From positions 930,001 to 994,000 of the forward strand of contig NZ_CP150291.1 in the NCBI RefSeq assembly GCF_038051985.1: a DNA stretch of 64,000 bases, written 5' to 3'. Source of the DNA: Solibacillus sp. FSL H8-0523. Lineage in GTDB: Bacteria > Bacillota > Bacilli > Bacillales_A > Planococcaceae. The position numbers and the translations under genes were made by a program. This document shows positions 8,976 through 20,612 of this stretch, one piece after another. Numbering within the stretch: the first letter of the stretch is position 1; every line of letters starts with the position of its first letter. The notes under the pieces were generated by a model that did not search any database, had not been told where the DNA came from, and saw only the letters and a program-made list of their open reading frames with translations.

Positions 8976-9770
8976 TTGAAACAGCGCATTATAACGGGCG
9001 TCGTAGCAGCAGCATTATTTATTCCGTTCGTCATCTATGGCGGCGTGCCGTTTGCTATAATGGTTAGCCTTTTAGCGGTTATTGGATTTTATGAATTATT
9101 AAAAATGCGAGGAATTTCGATTTTTTCTGTTCCAGGAATAATTGGATTACTCGGCTTATTAATGCTAGTTGTACCAAATGAATGGTCAAAGGAAATCATT
9201 CAATTCGTAAATTACGAATCGAACTTAATGATTATTTATGGCGTCGTAATCTTATTATTAATTTATATCGTGTTAGTGAAAAATAAAATGACCTTTGATG
9301 AAGTCGGTTTTATTCTTTTAGGCGCTTTTTATGTGGGACTTGGTTTCCACTACTTTATTGAAACACGTTTTGTTGGTTTAGAATTTGTCATCTTTATTCT
9401 ATTAGTGGTATGGACGACTGATTCAGGGGCATATTTTGTCGGGCGTAAGCTTGGGAAACATAAATTATGGCCAGAAATTTCACCGAAAAAAACGATTGAA
9501 GGTTCTATTGGCGGGGTTGTCATTGCGGTGATTTTCGCGGTCTTGATGCAGCTGATTTATCCATTTGCATCAAGTTGGACACTATTAATTGTTGTCACGA
9601 TTATTGCGTCGATTATTGGTCAAATGGGTGATTTAGTCGAATCTGCTATTAAGCGTCATTATGGCGTCAAGGATTCGGGAACGATTTTACCTGGACATGG
9701 TGGGATTTTAGACCGCTTTGATAGTTTATTATTTGCGGTACCATTATTACATTTTGTTCATTTCTTTTAA
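8976..9770 (+). CDS. cdsA: Phosphatidate cytidylyltransferase
   Basis: 264 residues with about eight hydrophobic segments. It makes CDP-diacylglycerol from phosphatidate and CTP, the precursor for PgsA (also in this window). The family signature near the C-terminus is intact: SAIKRHYGVKDSG followed by TILPGHGGILDRFD. KKTIEGSIGG is also present. The start is TTG at 8976 with AAAGGAGAA upstream; a TTG at 8971 is in another frame. Confidence 0.96.
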   Translation: MKQRIITGVVAAALFIPFVIYGGVPFAIMVSLLAVIGFYELLKMRGISIFSVPGIIGLLGLLMLVVPNEWSKEIIQFVNYESNLMIIYGVVILLLIYIVLVKNKMTFDEVGFILLGAFYVGLGFHYFIETRFVGLEFVIFILLVVWTTDSGAYFVGRKLGKHKLWPEISPKKTIEGSIGGVVIAVIFAVLMQLIYPFASSWTLLIVVTIIASIIGQMGDLVESAIKRHYGVKDSGTILPGHGGILDRFDSLLFAVPLLHFVHFF

Positions 9771-9836
9771 GCAGACTTTGATGTAAAAAAAGTGTTTTGG
9801 CCTGCTCATGTAGCTCAAAGAGGGGAAGTATTTGTT

Positions 9837-10982
9837 GTGAAAAAAATTAGTTTATTAGGTGCGACAGGTTCAATTGGTTGGCAAACGTTTGATATTTTAT
9901 TAGTACAGCCAGAGGAATTTAAGCTTGTTGCCTTTTCTGCAGGACAAAATGTAGAAAAGTCTCGTGAAATTATTGAAAAATTACAACCAGAACTTGTTTC
10001 GATGCAAACAGAGGAAGCAGCGCGTGTCTTGCAAAAAGACTATCCGCATATTTCCTTTACATATGGTGCTAAAGGGTTAGTAGAGGTGGCAACACATCCA
10101 GACTCTACGGTGCTTGTAAATGCGGTACTAGGCAGTGTGGGTTTAGAATCGACACTTGCGGCGATTCGTATGGGCAAAACGATTGCAATTGCCAATAAAG
10201 AGACGCTTGTCACGGCGGGTCACTTAGTCATGGCAGAAGCGAAAAAATACAATGCACCGATTTTACCGGTTGATAGTGAGCATTCAGCAATTTTCCAATC
10301 AATGAACGGGGAAAATAAAAAACGGATTGAGCGCATAATTTTAACAGCTTCAGGGGGCTCATTCCGTGATAAAACACGTAAAGAGCTTGAAGGGGTAACG
10401 GTAAAGGATGCGCTGAATCACCCGAACTGGTCAATGGGAGCAAAAATCACGATTGATTCAGCGACGATGATGAATAAAGGTCTTGAAGTAATCGAAGCGC
10501 ATGTATTATTTGATATGGCATACGATAATATTGATGTATTATTACATCGTGAGAGTATTATTCACTCAATGGTGGAATATGAAGATACAAGTGTCATTGC
10601 ACAGCTGGGCACACCAGATATGCGTGTACCGATTCAGTATGCACTGAGCTACCCGGATCGTCTGCCGCTTAAAAATGGGCAACGTTTAAACCTAGCACAA
10701 ATTGGCCAGCTTCATTTTAAGGAAGTAGACTTTGATCGTTTCCGTGCTTTAAAGCTTGCATATGATGCAGGACGTATGGGCGGTACGATTTTAACGGCAA
10801 TGAATGCAGCGAATGAAGCAGCGGTTGCACTATTTTTACAAGAAAAGATTACATTTTTGCAAATTGAAGAATGTATTGAGCGTGTGATGAATAGTCATAA
10901 CAATATCATCATGCCAGATTTAGAAACGATTTTACATGTAGATGGCGAAACAAGAAAAACTGTTGCAAGCATGGTAAAATAG
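9837..10982 (+). CDS. dxr: 1-deoxy-D-xylulose 5-phosphate reductoisomerase
   Basis: 381 residues; the second enzyme of the MEP isoprenoid pathway, converting DXP to MEP with NADPH. The N-terminal Rossmann motif GATGSIG is at residues 8-14. The catalytic region shows [24 protein letters not shown] and [10 protein letters not shown], with [27 protein letters not shown] 9837, with AGAGGGGAAG 8 nt upstream, matches the usual N-terminus; the earlier in-frame GTG at 9792 would add 15 unlikely residues. It supplies precursors used by UppS upstream. Confidence 0.97.
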   Translation: MKKISLLGATGSIGWQTFDILLVQPEEFKLVAFSAGQNVEKSREIIEKLQPELVSMQTEEAARVLQKDYPHISFTYGAKGLVEVATHPDSTVLVNAVLGSVGLESTLAAIRMGKTIAIANKETLVTAGHLVMAEAKKYNAPILPVDSEHSAIFQSMNGENKKRIERIILTASGGSFRDKTRKELEGVTVKDALNHPNWSMGAKITIDSATMMNKGLEVIEAHVLFDMAYDNIDVLLHRESIIHSMVEYEDTSVIAQLGTPDMRVPIQYALSYPDRLPLKNGQRLNLAQIGQLHFKEVDFDRFRALKLAYDAGRMGGTILTAMNAANEAAVALFLQEKITFLQIEECIERVMNSHNNIIMPDLETILHVDGETRKTVASMVK

Positions 10983-11039
10983 GGAACGATGAAAGTAAGC
11001 TATGTTTTGAGGCATAGCGCTATTTGAAGGTGGGAAATT

Positions 11040-12296
11040 ATGGAGACAGTTATTGCCTTTATTTTAATCTTTGGCTCACTTGTATTTTTCCATGAGCTAG
11101 GTCACTTTATTTTTGCAAAACGCGCAGGGATCATGGTACGCGAATTTGCAATCGGAATGGGACCGAAAATTTTTGGTATGACGAAAGGCGAAACAATTTA
11201 CACGCTACGTCTTTTACCAATCGGTGGTTACGTGCGCATGGCCGGGGAAGAAACCGATACGGTTGAACTGCAACCAGGCTACCGCGTGGCTTTAGTAACA
11301 AACGAAGATAATATTGTTGAAAAAATTGTACTAAATCAAAAAACACAGTATCAAAATGTTGTGTTTTTAGAAGTAGAGCGCGCGGATTTAGAGCGTGAAC
11401 TATGGATTGAAGGCTATGACGAGGAAGAAAAGCTTGTTCGTTATCAAGTCGCTCGTACGGCAACGGTTGTTGAAAATGGCACGGAGCAAATTATTGCACC
11501 GTATGATCGTCAGTTTAACTCAAAATCGGTTGGCGCACGCGCAATGGCAATTTTTGCAGGGCCATTATTTAACTTCATTTTAGCGTTTTTCATCTTTATG
11601 GTGATTGGGTTAATTCAAGGAATTCCTGTAGATGACCCAATAATTGCGACGGTCAATGAGGATTCACCTGCTAGTGTGGCAGGTCTTCAAGACGGCGATA
11701 AAGTTGTAAAAGTGGACGGCGAGACGATTACTTCGTGGGATGAGCTATCAGAGCAAATTCAAACGAATCCAGCAACTGCGATTACATTCGATGTTGAACG
11801 TGCGGATGGTTCGACGGCAACACTTGAAGTAACACCAAAAGCGGTTGAGCAAAATGGAGAAGAATTTGGTCAAATCGGTGTCATGCGTTCGATGGATACG
11901 AATCCGTTAAAGGCCGTTGTCTACGGCGCTGAGGAAACGTATAACATGACGGTATTGATTCTGAAAATGGTTGGGAAACTTGTAACCGGTCAATTCTCAA
12001 TCGATGACTTATCAGGTCCTGTAGGGATTTACAAAGCAACAGAAACGGTTGTAACATTCGGTCTTTATAATGTGTTGTACTGGGCAGCGATGTTAAGTGT
12101 CAACTTAGGGATTATGAACTTACTCCCACTACCAGCGCTTGATGGTGGACGTTTACTATTCTTCGCATTTGAAGCAGTGCGAGGGAAGCCATTAGATAGT
12201 CAAAAAGAAGGTATGGTTCATTTTGTAGGAATCGTACTGTTGATGATCTTAATGGTTGTTGTGACCTGGAATGATATCCAGCGCTTCTTCTTCTAA
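11040..12296 (+). CDS. rseP: Site-2 protease RseP/RasP
   Basis: 418 residues of an M50 intramembrane zinc metalloprotease. The HELGH active site is at residues 18-22 in the first membrane segment. A PDZ domain follows (about 200-270), and the second motif NLLPLPALDGGRLLF supplies the zinc-binding Asp. In Bacillus the enzyme (YluC/RasP) cleaves the anti-sigma factors RsiW and RsiV and signal-peptide remnants, and affects FtsL. ATG 11040 has GAAGGTGGG upstream. Confidence 0.96.
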   Translation: METVIAFILIFGSLVFFHELGHFIFAKRAGIMVREFAIGMGPKIFGMTKGETIYTLRLLPIGGYVRMAGEETDTVELQPGYRVALVTNEDNIVEKIVLNQKTQYQNVVFLEVERADLERELWIEGYDEEEKLVRYQVARTATVVENGTEQIIAPYDRQFNSKSVGARAMAIFAGPLFNFILAFFIFMVIGLIQGIPVDDPIIATVNEDSPASVAGLQDGDKVVKVDGETITSWDELSEQIQTNPATAITFDVERADGSTATLEVTPKAVEQNGEEFGQIGVMRSMDTNPLKAVVYGAEETYNMTVLILKMVGKLVTGQFSIDDLSGPVGIYKATETVVTFGLYNVLYWAAMLSVNLGIMNLLPLPALDGGRLLFFAFEAVRGKPLDSQKEGMVHFVGIVLLMILMVVVTWNDIQRFFF

Positions 12297-12304
12297 TCAA
12301 ATAA

Positions 12305-12370
12305 GATCTTAAAATGACGGCTTTGAGCGTTTTGTATGAATAATACTAGCGTTCAAAGCTAAATTTGTTT
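12305..12370 (+). terminator. Possible weak terminator after rseP
   Basis: GCTTTGAGCG pairs with CGTTCAAAGC across a roughly 20-nt loop. Only scattered T residues follow, so termination may be weak. Confidence 0.4.
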
Positions 12371-12436
12371 AGTATAGAAACAGTAGAATTTTTCGATTAT
12401 CCAATCGAATTAATGTATTGAGGACAAAAATTGTCT

Positions 12437-12442
12437 TATAAT
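12437..12442 (+). promoter_or_regulatory. Candidate -10 element for proS
   Basis: A perfect TATAAT lies 35 nt before the proS ATG. No strong -35 is evident at 17-18 bp, so this is a partial call. Confidence 0.4.
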
Positions 12443-12476
12443 GATGAAGTGAAAACTAAAAAAGGTGGCACTATTT

Positions 12477-14183
12477 ATGAAACAAAGTAAAGCGTTTATT
12501 CCTACTTTAAGGGAAAATCCATCTGATGCAGATGTAAAATCACACCGCACATTATTACGTGCTGGTTTTATTCGTCAAAATGCAGCAGGGGTATACTCAT
12601 ATTTACCATTAGCAAAAAAAGTTTTATCTAAAATCGAGCAAATTGTTCGTGAAGAAATGGATGCAATCGATTCAGTAGAATTATTAATGCCAGCATTACA
12701 AGCTGCTGAACTATGGCAAGAATCAGGTCGTTGGGAAGCTTATGGTCCAGAATTAATGCGTTTAAAAGACCGTCATGACCGTGATTTCGCTTTAGGTGCA
12801 ACACATGAAGAAGTGATTACAACATTAGTGCGTGATGAAATTAAATCATACAAAAAGTTACCGATCACACTTTACCAAATCCAAAACAAATTCCGTGATG
12901 AAAAACGCCCACGCTTTGGCTTATTACGTGGCCGCGAATTCATCATGAAAGATGCCTACTCATTCCATGCAACGCGTGAATCTTTAGATGCAACGTATGA
13001 CGATATGTACCGTGCATACTCGAACATCTTCACACGTCTTGGCTTAAACTTCCGTGCGGTAATTGCGGATGCAGGTTCAATCGGTGGTAAAGGGACACAT
13101 GAATTCATGGTTCTTTCTGAAATCGGTGAAGATACAATTGCTTACTCTGATACGTCAGATTACGCAGCAAACATCGAAATGGCAGAAGTAGTTGTAGAAT
13201 ATTCTGCACCAGATGCACCAATGAAAGAAATTGAAAAAGTGTCTACACCAGACCAAAAAACAATCGAAGAAGTTTCAGCGTTCTTAAATGTGGAACCTTC
13301 AAATGTTATTAAAACATTAGTATTCAATATCGATGACGAGCTAGTGGTTGTATTAGCGCGCGGCGATCACGAAATTAACGATATTAAATTAAAAAATGCA
13401 TTAGGTGCCAATTCAGTTGAATTAGCAGACGATGCAGCAATTAAAGAGTTACTAGGCTGTGCACCAGGTTCAATTGGTCCAGTAAAATTACCTGTAAGCG
13501 TAAAAGTAATTGCCGATAACGCAATTAAATCAGTACGTAACGGTGTAGCTGGAGCCAACGAAGATGGTTTCCACTTATTAAATGTCAATCCAGAGCGCGA
13601 CTTCGCGATTGGTTCTTATGAAGATATCCGCTTCATCCAAGTGGGTGACCCATCTCCAGACGGACAAGGTGTTATCAAATTTGCTGAAGGTATCGAGGTT
13701 GGTCACATCTTCAAATTAGGTACAACGTATTCAGCGAAAATGAACGCAACATTCCTAGACGAGCAAGGCAAAGCACAACCATTCATCATGGGTTGCTACG
13801 GTATCGGGGTTTCTCGAATTCTTGCAGCAGTTGCTGAGAACTTCCAAGATGACAATGGTTTCGTATGGCCAGCTCAATTAGCGCCATATGATTTACACTT
13901 AGTACCAGTGAATACAAAAGACGAAGCACAAGTGCAATTAGCCGAAGAATTATACGGTGTCTTAAAATCGTACCGCTACGATGTCCTATTTGATGACCGT
14001 GCGGAGCGCGCAGGCGTTAAATTCGCAGATGCAGACCTTATTGGTCTACCAGTGCGTATTACAGTAGGTAAAAAAGCTTCTGAAGGTTTAGTAGAAGTGA
14101 AATTCCGCGCGACTGGCGAATCAGCAGAGTGGGCAAAAGAAGAAGTAGTCGATCGTTTAAACGAATACTTCCGTCAAAACTAA
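12477..14183 (+). CDS. proS: Prolyl-tRNA synthetase (bacterial type)
   Basis: 568 residues. Class II motifs are present: [38 protein letters not shown] split across motif 2, and [13 protein letters not shown] for motif 3. The roughly 180-residue YbaK-like editing domain is inserted between motifs 2 and 3, which hydrolyses mischarged Ala-tRNA. The anticodon-binding domain is at the C-terminus. I chose ATG 12477 with AAAGGTGG 9 nt upstream; it gives the usual N-terminus [13 protein letters not shown]. Confidence 0.97.
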   Translation: MKQSKAFIPTLRENPSDADVKSHRTLLRAGFIRQNAAGVYSYLPLAKKVLSKIEQIVREEMDAIDSVELLMPALQAAELWQESGRWEAYGPELMRLKDRHDRDFALGATHEEVITTLVRDEIKSYKKLPITLYQIQNKFRDEKRPRFGLLRGREFIMKDAYSFHATRESLDATYDDMYRAYSNIFTRLGLNFRAVIADAGSIGGKGTHEFMVLSEIGEDTIAYSDTSDYAANIEMAEVVVEYSAPDAPMKEIEKVSTPDQKTIEEVSAFLNVEPSNVIKTLVFNIDDELVVVLARGDHEINDIKLKNALGANSVELADDAAIKELLGCAPGSIGPVKLPVSVKVIADNAIKSVRNGVAGANEDGFHLLNVNPERDFAIGSYEDIRFIQVGDPSPDGQGVIKFAEGIEVGHIFKLGTTYSAKMNATFLDEQGKAQPFIMGCYGIGVSRILAAVAENFQDDNGFVWPAQLAPYDLHLVPVNTKDEAQVQLAEELYGVLKSYRYDVLFDDRAERAGVKFADADLIGLPVRITVGKKASEGLVEVKFRATGESAEWAKEEVVDRLNEYFRQN

Positions 14184-14206
14184 TCAGTACCACTAGATAG
14201 AAAGAA

Positions 14207-14244
14207 TGGGAAAGTACAGGTTTCATGTACTTTCCTTTCTTTTT
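14207..14244 (+). terminator. Intrinsic terminator after proS
   Basis: GGGAAAGTACA pairs with TGTACTTTCC and is followed by TTTCTTTTTC. Repeat family A starts immediately downstream. Confidence 0.85.
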
Positions 14245-14245
14245 C

Positions 14246-14376
14246 GGTGTCTAGGCTAAAGCGCCAGCCCCTCGGACATTTCGAACCCTCTTTTCAAAAG
14301 TGGTGGAGCATTTACTTTTGAATCGGGTTCTCCAATGTCTATCGTGGCTGGACGGGCGCTTTAGCGCTTTTCCTAT
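14246..14376 (+). repeat. Family A interspersed repeat, long copy
   Basis: Nested inverted arms run through the element: CTAAAGCGCC(AGCC) at 14256-14269 against GGCTG and GGCGCTTTAG at 14346-14364; then GACATT/AATGTC, GAACCC/GGGTTC and TTCAAAAGT/ACTTTTGAA. The whole 130 nt could fold into one long imperfect hairpin. It ends 18 nt before polC, so it may form the polC 5' leader. Confidence 0.9.
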
Positions 14377-14394
14377 ATAGAAAGGGTGAAACAA

Positions 14395-17300
14395 TTGTCA
14401 AAACAGGAAGGAAGACAGAAATTCCTACTTCTCTTACAACAGCTTGAATTGACTGATGATGTCTACATGTCCTTTTTTGAAAATGGCGCACTCGAACGTG
14501 TTACCGTACAGAAAAAGAAACGTGTGTGGCACTTCAAAATTCAAATCGAAAATATTTTACCATTCCAGGTGTATCAGCTATTACGTATGCGCATGGCTGA
14601 GAAATTTTCACATATTGCAAACGTCTCACTAACGATTGAATCACTGAATCCGGTAGTTAATGAGCAGCATCTATTAGAATATTGGCAAGTAGCGATCGAG
14701 CAGCTTGGTGAAATGTCGCCACTGCTACGAGAAAACTTATTAAAGCAAACACCACACTGGACAGGCAATAAGCTCGTTGTCACATCGATGCTTGAGCACG
14801 AATTATCCATTTTAAAAACGAAGTATACCGAGAAAATCGCCTTATCTTATAAAGAGTTCGGCTTCCCTCATATTCCATTAGACTTTAAGTTAGTGGAGGA
14901 GTCCGAAGAATTCGTTGCCCAGCAAGCAGCATTTTATGAACAGCGCCGAGAAGAAGAGGAACGTCTATCGAAACAAGCGATGGCGGATTTTGCGGCACGT
15001 GAAAAAGTAAAAGCGGATAATCCAGGTGCAACCCAAAGTGAGGCACCATTCCAAATCGGCGCATTGATTAAAAATGCAGAAACAACGGAAATCCGTACAA
15101 TCCTAGAAGAAGAACGTTCGATTATTATTGAAGGCTTTATTTTCGCTGTAGAAGTGAAAGAACTTCGTAGTGGGCGTTCAATTTTAGAATTTAAAATGTC
15201 GGATTACACCGATTCATTAATGATTAAAATGTTCTCAAATGGTGATGAGGACGTTGTAAAAATGAATCAACTGAGTAAAGGGATGTGGGTACGCGTACGT
15301 GGGGCAATTCAAATGGATACCTTCGCGCGTGATTTAGTCATGATGGCCCGTGATATTAATGAAGTGAAGCATGAGCCACGAAAAGATTCAGCACCTGAAG
15401 GAGAAAAGCGTGTAGAGCTCCATTTACATTCACCGATGAGTCAAATGGATGCAATGACACCTGTTGATAAGCTCGTTGCTCAAGCAGCCAAATGGGGACA
15501 CCCCGCGATTGCGATTACCGATCATGCGGTCGTACAAGCATTCCCGGATGCCTATTCGGCTGGTAAGAAAAACGGCATTAAAGTGATTTACGGCTTAGAA
15601 GCGAACTTAGTGGATGACGGCAAGCCAATCGTCTATGATCCACAAGACCGCATGCTAGAAAATGAAACGTATATCGTATTTGACGTAGAGACAACTGGTT
15701 TCTCCAATGTCTACGATACAATCATCGAGCTGGCTGCCGTAAAAATTCAAAACGGGCAAGTCATTGATACGTTTGAACGCTTTGCCAATCCGCATCGTAA
15801 ATTAACAGCGAAAATTATTGAATTAACACATATTACCGATGACATGCTAGTAACAGCTCCTGAACTAAGCGATGTCATTGCAGAATTCCGTGATTTTATT
15901 GGTGAAGCAGTATTAGTCGCCCACAATGCAGCATTTGACTTAGGCTTCTTATATGTGGCCTATAAAAACGCAGGGATTGACGTGCGTCACCCAGGGATTG
16001 ATACGGTCGAGCTATCACGACTTGTGAACCCTGGCCAAAAATCGCATAGCTTAAAAACGTTAACGAAAAAATATAATATCGAATTAACGCAACATCACCG
16101 TGCCATTTATGATACCGAGGCAACGGCTGAGTTGTTTTTATATTTAATGAAGCAAGCGACAGATTTAGGGATTCACAACTTACTTGAAATGAATGATCAT
16201 GTAGGTGGTGAGGATGGCTACAAACAGGCGCGTCCAAGTCACTGTACGATTTTAGCAGTTAATAATGATGGACTCAAAAACTTATTTAAGTTAGTTTCCA
16301 TTGCGCATACACAAACGTTTTATCGTGTACCGCGTATTCGTCGCTCGGATTTACAAAAGCTACGCGACGGGCTCATTGTTGGTTCGGGTTGTTCAAACGG
16401 TGAATTATTTGAAACGATGATGAACAAAACACAAGAGGAAGCGGAACGTATGGCGCGCTTCTATGATTATTTAGAAATTATGCCAAAGCCAGTCTATTCG
16501 CCATTAGTCGATGGTGGGACGGTGCATGATGAATGGGCGCTAGAAGATATTATTCGCCGTATTGTCAAGATGGGGAAAAAGCTAAACATTCCAGTCGCAG
16601 CAACAGGTAACGTACACTATTTACATGAAACAGATGCGAAGTTCCGTCAAATTTTAATCGGCTCAATGGGTGGAGCCAATCCACTTAACCGTAATAAGCT
16701 ACCAAAAGTGCATTTCCGTACAACCGATGAAATGCTAAAAGAATTCGATTTCTTAGGACCTGATTTAGCGAAAGAGGTCGTTGTAACGAATACACAGTTC
16801 ATCGCGGATATGATTGGTGATGTCAAACCGATTAAAGATGATTTATATACACCAAAAATCGAAGGCTCGGATGACGAGGTTACGAATTTAACGTACGAAA
16901 TGGCGCACCAAATTTATGGTGAAAACTTACCGGAAATTGTGCAGGCCCGTATCGACAAAGAATTAAAGTCGATTTTAGGGCATGGATTCGGGGTAATTTA
17001 TTTAATTTCCGCGAAGCTCGTAAAAAAATCATTAGCGGACGGTTATTTAGTAGGTTCGCGTGGTTCGGTTGGTTCTTCACTTGTTGCAACGTTTATGGAG
17101 ATTACCGAAGTGAATCCATTGCCACCGCATTATGTATGTCCAGCATGTAAGCATTCGGAATTTATCGCAGATGGTTCGGTTGCATCCGGGTATGACTTAC
17201 CGAATAAAGTATGTCCTGAATGTGGGGCACAGTATAAAAAAGACGGGCAAGATATCCCGTTTGAAACGTTCCTTGGATTCAAGGGAGATAAGGTACCCGA

Positions 17301-18717
17301 TATCGATCTCAACTTCTCTGGTGAATATCAACCGCAAGCACATAATTATACAAAAGAGCTATTCGGTGAAGATTATGTATTCCGCGCGGGAACGATTGGT
17401 ACCGTTGCAGAGAAAACCGCGTATGGTTATGTAAAGGGCTATGCGAATGATAATAATCTTACGTATCGAAATGCAGAAGTCGATCGTCTTGTACAAGGCT
17501 GTACTGGCGTAAAGCGTACGACAGGGCAGCATCCAGGGGGCATTATCGTAGTACCAGATTATATGGACATTTACGATTTCTCGCCGGTACAATTCCCGGC
17601 TGATGCGCAGGATTCAGAGTGGAAAACGACACACTTTGACTTCCACTCGATTCACGATAATATTTTAAAACTCGATATTCTTGGGCACGATGATCCGACC
17701 GTAATTCGTATGCTGCAGGATTTATCGGGCATTGATCCAAAAACGATTCCAACTGATGATCCAATCGTAATGAAAATTTTCAGTTCAACGGAATCGCTTG
17801 GGGTCACGGAAAAACAAATTGGTGCCAAAACAGGGACACTCGGAATCCCTGAGTTTGGAACAAAATTCGTTCGCCAAATGTTAGAGGAAACAAAACCAAC
17901 GACATTTAGTGAGCTTGTCCAAATTTCAGGACTTTCTCATGGTACGGACGTATGGCTAGGAAACGCAGCAGATCTGATTAAAGACGGTACATGTGTCTTA
18001 AAAGAAGTAATTGGTTGTCGTGACGATATTATGGTTTATTTAATTTATCAAGATCTTGAGCCATCATTTGCGTTTAAAATTATGGAGTCGGTGCGTAAAG
18101 GGAAGGGCCTAACAGATGAGATGGAAGCCGAAATGCGCGCGAAAAAAGTGCCAGAATGGTATATCGATTCATGTAAAAAGATTAAGTACATGTTCCCGAA
18201 AGCCCATGCGGCAGCCTACGTATTAATGGCCGTGCGTATCGCCTGGTTTAAAGTGCATCACCCAATTCTATATTATGCTGCATACTTTACGGTACGTGCA
18301 TCGGACTTTGATTTAATTTCGATGACACAAGGCTCTGTTATGATTCGTAAAAGAATCGATGAAATTAACATGAAGGGCTTAGATGCTGCACCGAAAGAAA
18401 AAAGTTTACTAACCGTTATGGAAATTGCACTTGAAATGTGTGAGCGCGGGATGAACTTCAAAAAGATTGACCTGTATAAATCGCATGCAAGTGAATTTAT
18501 AATTGAAGGGAATTCGTTAATTCCTCCATTCGATGCGATTCCGGGACTTGGAACGAATGTAGCGAAGCAAATTGTAGAAGCACGTAAAAACGGTGAGTTT
18601 TTATCGAAGGAAGACTTACAGCAACGTGGCCGTGTATCGAAAACGTTAATTGAGTATATGGATGAGCTAGGCTGCTTAGAAGGCATGCCAGATGCCAACC
18701 AGTTATCGCTGTTCTAA
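14395..18717 (+). CDS. polC: DNA polymerase III alpha subunit, PolC type
   Basis: 1440 residues, matching PolC (1437 in B. subtilis), the replicative polymerase of low-GC Gram-positives. In order: N-terminal domain, OB fold, PHP domain ([16 protein letters not shown]), the inserted DnaQ-like 3'-5' exonuclease ([35 protein letters not shown]), then the palm and finger regions ([23 protein letters not shown]). A four-cysteine zinc site (CPAC, CPEC) is visible, and the clamp-binding end NQLSLF closes the protein. TTG 14395 is preferred because AAAGGGTG at 14381-14388 is well spaced for it; GTG 14386 would lie inside that site. Confidence 0.98.
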   Translation: MSKQEGRQKFLLLLQQLELTDDVYMSFFENGALERVTVQKKKRVWHFKIQIENILPFQVYQLLRMRMAEKFSHIANVSLTIESLNPVVNEQHLLEYWQVAIEQLGEMSPLLRENLLKQTPHWTGNKLVVTSMLEHELSILKTKYTEKIALSYKEFGFPHIPLDFKLVEESEEFVAQQAAFYEQRREEEERLSKQAMADFAAREKVKADNPGATQSEAPFQIGALIKNAETTEIRTILEEERSIIIEGFIFAVEVKELRSGRSILEFKMSDYTDSLMIKMFSNGDEDVVKMNQLSKGMWVRVRGAIQMDTFARDLVMMARDINEVKHEPRKDSAPEGEKRVELHLHSPMSQMDAMTPVDKLVAQAAKWGHPAIAITDHAVVQAFPDAYSAGKKNGIKVIYGLEANLVDDGKPIVYDPQDRMLENETYIVFDVETTGFSNVYDTIIELAAVKIQNGQVIDTFERFANPHRKLTAKIIELTHITDDMLVTAPELSDVIAEFRDFIGEAVLVAHNAAFDLGFLYVAYKNAGIDVRHPGIDTVELSRLVNPGQKSHSLKTLTKKYNIELTQHHRAIYDTEATAELFLYLMKQATDLGIHNLLEMNDHVGGEDGYKQARPSHCTILAVNNDGLKNLFKLVSIAHTQTFYRVPRIRRSDLQKLRDGLIVGSGCSNGELFETMMNKTQEEAERMARFYDYLEIMPKPVYSPLVDGGTVHDEWALEDIIRRIVKMGKKLNIPVAATGNVHYLHETDAKFRQILIGSMGGANPLNRNKLPKVHFRTTDEMLKEFDFLGPDLAKEVVVTNTQFIADMIGDVKPIKDDLYTPKIEGSDDEVTNLTYEMAHQIYGENLPEIVQARIDKELKSILGHGFGVIYLISAKLVKKSLADGYLVGSRGSVGSSLVATFMEITEVNPLPPHYVCPACKHSEFIADGSVASGYDLPNKVCPECGAQYKKDGQDIPFETFLGFKGDKVPDIDLNFSGEYQPQAHNYTKELFGEDYVFRAGTIGTVAEKTAYGYVKGYANDNNLTYRNAEVDRLVQGCTGVKRTTGQHPGGIIVVPDYMDIYDFSPVQFPADAQDSEWKTTHFDFHSIHDNILKLDILGHDDPTVIRMLQDLSGIDPKTIPTDDPIVMKIFSSTESLGVTEKQIGAKTGTLGIPEFGTKFVRQMLEETKPTTFSELVQISGLSHGTDVWLGNAADLIKDGTCVLKEVIGCRDDIMVYLIYQDLEPSFAFKIMESVRKGKGLTDEMEAEMRAKKVPEWYIDSCKKIKYMFPKAHAAAYVLMAVRIAWFKVHHPILYYAAYFTVRASDFDLISMTQGSVMIRKRIDEINMKGLDAAPKEKSLLTVMEIALEMCERGMNFKKIDLYKSHASEFIIEGNSLIPPFDAIPGLGTNVAKQIVEARKNGEFLSKEDLQQRGRVSKTLIEYMDELGCLEGMPDANQLSLF

Positions 18718-18816
18718 ATGGTCCAGCAAGAAAAAGATATAAGCATCGGCAAAATTTGCATTAGCAAAGTGTTTGTGCTATGCTAATTGTAATAATTTGT
18801 TGATAGTTCGCCAGCA

Positions 18817-18845
18817 AAAGAGTGGGTTTTCCCGCTCTTTTCTGT
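18817..18845 (+). terminator. Intrinsic terminator after polC
   Basis: AAAGAGTGGG, loop TTTT, CCCGCTCTTTT with one wobble pair. An additional weaker dyad lies upstream (GCATTAGCA / TGCTAAT, 18758-18789). Confidence 0.8.
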
Positions 18846-18951
18846 TGTTTACATGGCTATTTATCATATACAACCGGTGCGTAATTGATACAAATTTTTC
18901 AATGAAATACTCGTCTTTTACTTGAAAAGGTGAAAGCGATAGGAGGATACG

Positions 18952-19437
18952 ATGAGCAAAGTTACGTCGATCATTGAAGAGCTAGTGACACCGATCGTTG
19001 AAGAACTTGAATTAGAATTAGTTGATATCGAGTTCTTGAAAGAAGGACGCGACTGGTTCCTTCGTATTTATGTTGACACACCTGCTGGCGGCATTGATAT
19101 TTTACAATGTGCGCAAGTAAGTGAACGTTTAAGCGAGAAACTGGATGAAAATGATCCAATTGAGGAAAACTACTATTTAGAAGTTTCTTCACCAGGAGCT
19201 GAACGTCCGTTAAAAAAACAACAGGACTTTGAAAAGGCAATTGGCCAATATATTTATGTGAAAACGTATGAGCCAGTGAAAGACTTAAAAGAATTCTATG
19301 GTTATTTACGCGCCTATACAGATGAATTTTTAGAAATTGAAATCCGCATCAAAACACGTAAATTAACAATACAAATCGAAAAAGAAAAAATTGCGCAAGC
19401 ACGTCTTGCTATCGATTTTTCTGACAAGCAAATTTAG
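18952..19437 (+). CDS. rimP: Ribosome maturation factor RimP
   Basis: 161 residues with the two-domain RimP fold needed for 30S assembly. Typical segments are ELELVDIEFLKEGRDWFLRIYVD, CAQVSERLSEKLDE and YYLEVSSPGAERPLKK. It heads the conserved rimP-nusA-rnpM-ylxQ-infB cluster. The ATG has AGGAGG upstream, and nusA starts 13 nt after the stop. Confidence 0.97.
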   Translation: MSKVTSIIEELVTPIVEELELELVDIEFLKEGRDWFLRIYVDTPAGGIDILQCAQVSERLSEKLDENDPIEENYYLEVSSPGAERPLKKQQDFEKAIGQYIYVKTYEPVKDLKEFYGYLRAYTDEFLEIEIRIKTRKLTIQIEKEKIAQARLAIDFSDKQI

Positions 19438-19450
19438 GAGTGAAAACAAA

Positions 19451-20578
19451 ATGAGTAGTGAATTACTAGATGCCCTAACTGCCCTTGAAGAGCAGAAAGG
19501 TATTTCAAGAGATGTATTAATTGAGGCGATTGAAGCGGCTTTAGTAACGGCTTACAAACGTAACTTTAACCAAGCACAAAACGTGCGTGTAGACTTAAAC
19601 TTAAATACAGGTACTATGGTTGTCTATTCTCGTAAAGATGTCGTAGAAGATGTGGAAGATGAGCGTTTAGAAATCGCATTAGAAGATGCACAATTCATCA
19701 ACCCTGCTTTCCAAATTGGCGACGTTGTAGAAGAAGAAGTAACACCACGTAACTTCGGTCGTATCGCTGCACAAACAGCGAAACAAGTTGTAACGCAACG
19801 TGTGCGTGAAGCAGAGCGCGGTTTAATTTACGAAGAGTATGTTGACCGTGAAGACGATATCGTATCAGGTTTAATCGAGCGTCAAGATGCACGTAACATT
19901 TACGTGTCAATTGGTAAAGTAGAAGCGGCATTACCATTAAATGAGCAAATGCCAGGTGAAGTTTACAAGCCAACAGCACGTATTCGCGTATACATCACGA
20001 AAGTGGAACGCACAACACGTGGCCCACAAGTAATTGTATCTCGTACACATCCTGGATTATTACGCCGTCTATTCGAAATGGAAGTACCGGAAATTTATGA
20101 TGGTACGGTTGAAATCAAATCGATTGCACGTGAAGCGGGCGACCGTTCTAAAATTTCAGTGTATGCACATAATGAAGAAGTAGATCCTGTAGGTTCATGT
20201 GTAGGAGCGAAAGGTGCTCGTGTACAAACAATCGTGAATGAACTAAATGGTGAGAAAATCGACATCGTAGAATGGTCTGAAGATCCAGTCGTATTCGTAG
20301 CGAATGCCCTTAGCCCATCTAAAGTATTAGATGTACAGGTGAATGAAGAAGAAAAGTCAACTACTGTAGTAGTACCAGATTATCAACTATCTTTAGCAAT
20401 TGGTAAACGTGGTCAAAATGCTCGTTTAGCGGCGAAGTTAACTGGCTGGAAAATCGACATTAAGTCGGAAACGGATGCACGTGAATTAGGGATTTATCCT
20501 TCTGAAACAAGCTTATTCGTTCCAAGCGAAGACAACGAAGAAGTTAAATTTGATTTATATGGTGACGACGAAGAATAG
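19451..20578 (+). CDS. nusA: Transcription elongation/termination factor NusA
   Basis: 375 residues. It has the N-terminal RNA-polymerase-binding domain, an S1 domain (about 130-200), and two KH domains (EVDPVGSCVGAKGARVQTIV; LSLAIGKRGQNARLAAKLTGW). It lacks the C-terminal acidic repeats of E. coli NusA, as is normal for Firmicutes. ATG 19451 has TAGGAG at 19435-19440; upstream in-frame extension would overlap rimP. Confidence 0.97.
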   Translation: MSSELLDALTALEEQKGISRDVLIEAIEAALVTAYKRNFNQAQNVRVDLNLNTGTMVVYSRKDVVEDVEDERLEIALEDAQFINPAFQIGDVVEEEVTPRNFGRIAAQTAKQVVTQRVREAERGLIYEEYVDREDDIVSGLIERQDARNIYVSIGKVEAALPLNEQMPGEVYKPTARIRVYITKVERTTRGPQVIVSRTHPGLLRRLFEMEVPEIYDGTVEIKSIAREAGDRSKISVYAHNEEVDPVGSCVGAKGARVQTIVNELNGEKIDIVEWSEDPVVFVANALSPSKVLDVQVNEEEKSTTVVVPDYQLSLAIGKRGQNARLAAKLTGWKIDIKSETDARELGIYPSETSLFVPSEDNEEVKFDLYGDDEE

Positions 20579-20612
20579 GCTTCACCAAAAGTTTTACTAG
20601 GAGGGTGAGCAT

